Source: Macropodus opercularis
Taxonomy: Eukaryota; Chordata; Actinopteri; Anabantiformes; Osphronemidae
Length of the DNA stretch: 64,000 nt
Assembly: GCA_030770545.1 (NCBI GenBank)
Contig: CM061091.1
Span: forward strand, 10,906,501-10,970,500
Reading direction: 5' to 3'
The notes below the pieces were generated by a model, which saw only the letters and a program-made list of their open reading frames with translations, did no database searches and was not told where the DNA came from. Positions 63,195 to 64,000 of this stretch are shown here, one piece after another (within the stretch, counting starts at the first letter, position 1; every line of letters starts with the position of its first letter). The position numbers and the translations under genes are program-made.

Positions 63195-63624
63195 GTAAGT
63201 GGAGGGTGTTGATAGTGAAACCAAGCTGCTTAAATTTCACACATCTCAGTGATTTTCTCCAGAGGATAAACGTCCACATTTGAACCAAATATATCTGGAC
63301 GCTTTTGTGCTGTTCCAGAATAAAATTGCCCAGCCTGAAGCAACCCCTATCAGTAATCATGTGGCCGTCAAACAGCATTAAGCGTGGTACCCTGGTGTTT
63401 CACTCTCACAGGGAAGCACAGATGTCCCGCAGGCAGAATCCTCCACCCTTCAAATCTGTGCAATAAACTCAAATAAAACACAACAAATACTCGATTCCAA
63501 GTCCTTAATCCTCAGTATCGAATCCCATAGAGAGCAAGTCATCTGTACTACAAATATGACATGTGTATAAAGATGTTTGTATTACATTTCAGACCTAAAT
63601 CATTCTCATGCTGGTCAGGATCAT

Positions 63625-63710
63625 GTCTCAGGGGTTCGGCCTGAACAGGTTGCCAGTCCATCACAAGACCACTTATAGAGGCAGACAATCACTCATACAT
63701 GCATACATTT
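63625..63710 (+). repeat. Dispersed teleost repeat fragment
   Basis: GTTGCCAGTCCATCACAAGA and AGAGGCAGACAATCACTCAT match the middle of the repeat family seen at 12.5 and 57.1 kb. Confidence 0.5.
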
Positions 63711-64000
63711 AAACCTCATGCTTGTGCTAGAGGACACATCAGGGCATTAGTTAAAGCATTAGGTTTCATGTAGTTTGCATATGTGTGCAACATGTGTATA
63801 ACACTTGTACTGATGCATTTCGTAGTTTGGAATCAGGTATACATGACTACATATTCTCTCAGAACCATAAATGTCACAGCATTTCATGGCACGTCATTGA
63901 TATTTCTCTGAATTAAAAAGGTTGACGTACTGGGAATCTTCCTGTTTCTGTACAGTTCTTTTAGTGTATTTGTTTGACTCAACTGTATCTGTTTACAGAG

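Larger units (their letters stand above)
54641..64000. other. Gene-poor flank upstream of prss23
   Basis: 9.4 kb without a gene I can support on either strand. Frames up to 122 codons (56530-56898) lack recognisable domains and conserved splice context. It contains a 53-nt hairpin, two dispersed repeat fragments, a G-run and small CA repeats. It could be intergenic, a long intron of a gene beyond the window, or distal regulatory DNA. Confidence 0.5.

Overview
The window is vertebrate nuclear DNA, almost certainly from a percomorph-type teleost. Seven multi-exon protein genes with GT-AG introns sit in 64 kb. The proteins align by eye with well-known vertebrate families, and the repeats (L2-clade LINE tails, Tc1-like remnants, CA/TA microsatellites) are typical of fish. 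There is no sign of bacterial, viral or organellar sequence. Family assignments come from reading the translations against remembered family members; no database search was run.

Layout, left to right. (1) About 0-4.2 kb: vegfd (+), entered after its first exon, with a Tc1-like remnant in intron 1. (2) 7.4-10.6 kb: grpr, gastrin-releasing peptide receptor (-), four coding exons, one GC-AG intron. (3) 10.9-11.8 kb: a compound TA/TG/TACTG microsatellite and an L2-type LINE tail. (4) 13.7-17.0 kb: gpa33, cell surface A33 antigen (+). (5) 18.5-29.2 kb: ildr2, angulin-3 (+). (6) 33.2-37.0 kb: ildr1, angulin-2 (+). (7) 37.9-41.0 kb: a decayed L2-clade LINE (-) interrupted by a ~0.5 kb repeat that recurs at 43.2 kb. 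(8) 42-49.1 kb: tmem39a (+), probably with a non-coding first exon near 42.0-42.2 kb. (9) 52.4-54.3 kb: prss23 (-), convergent with tmem39a. (10) 54.6-64 kb: no gene I can support; repeat fragments, a long hairpin and a G-run.

The most notable theme is the run gpa33-ildr2-ildr1, three adjacent genes on the same strand for single-pass immunoglobulin-fold epithelial surface proteins. GPA33 belongs to the CTX/JAM-like group. ILDR2 and ILDR1 are angulins, which mark tricellular contacts and recruit tricellulin. ildr2 and ildr1 share exon sizes exactly at several positions (46, 120 and 147 bp), consistent with an old tandem duplication. From memory the human orthologues are dispersed: GPA33 and ILDR2 on 1q24, ILDR1 and TMEM39A on 3q13, VEGFD and GRPR on Xp22, PRSS23 on 11q14. 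The window therefore joins several human blocks.

I did not find an obviously new biological system. The best candidates for a second look are the tandem angulin cluster, the shortened VEGF-D C-terminus, the Arg/Asp/Tyr repeat tail of GPA33, the duplicated 0.5 kb block, and the near-perfect 53-nt hairpin upstream of prss23.
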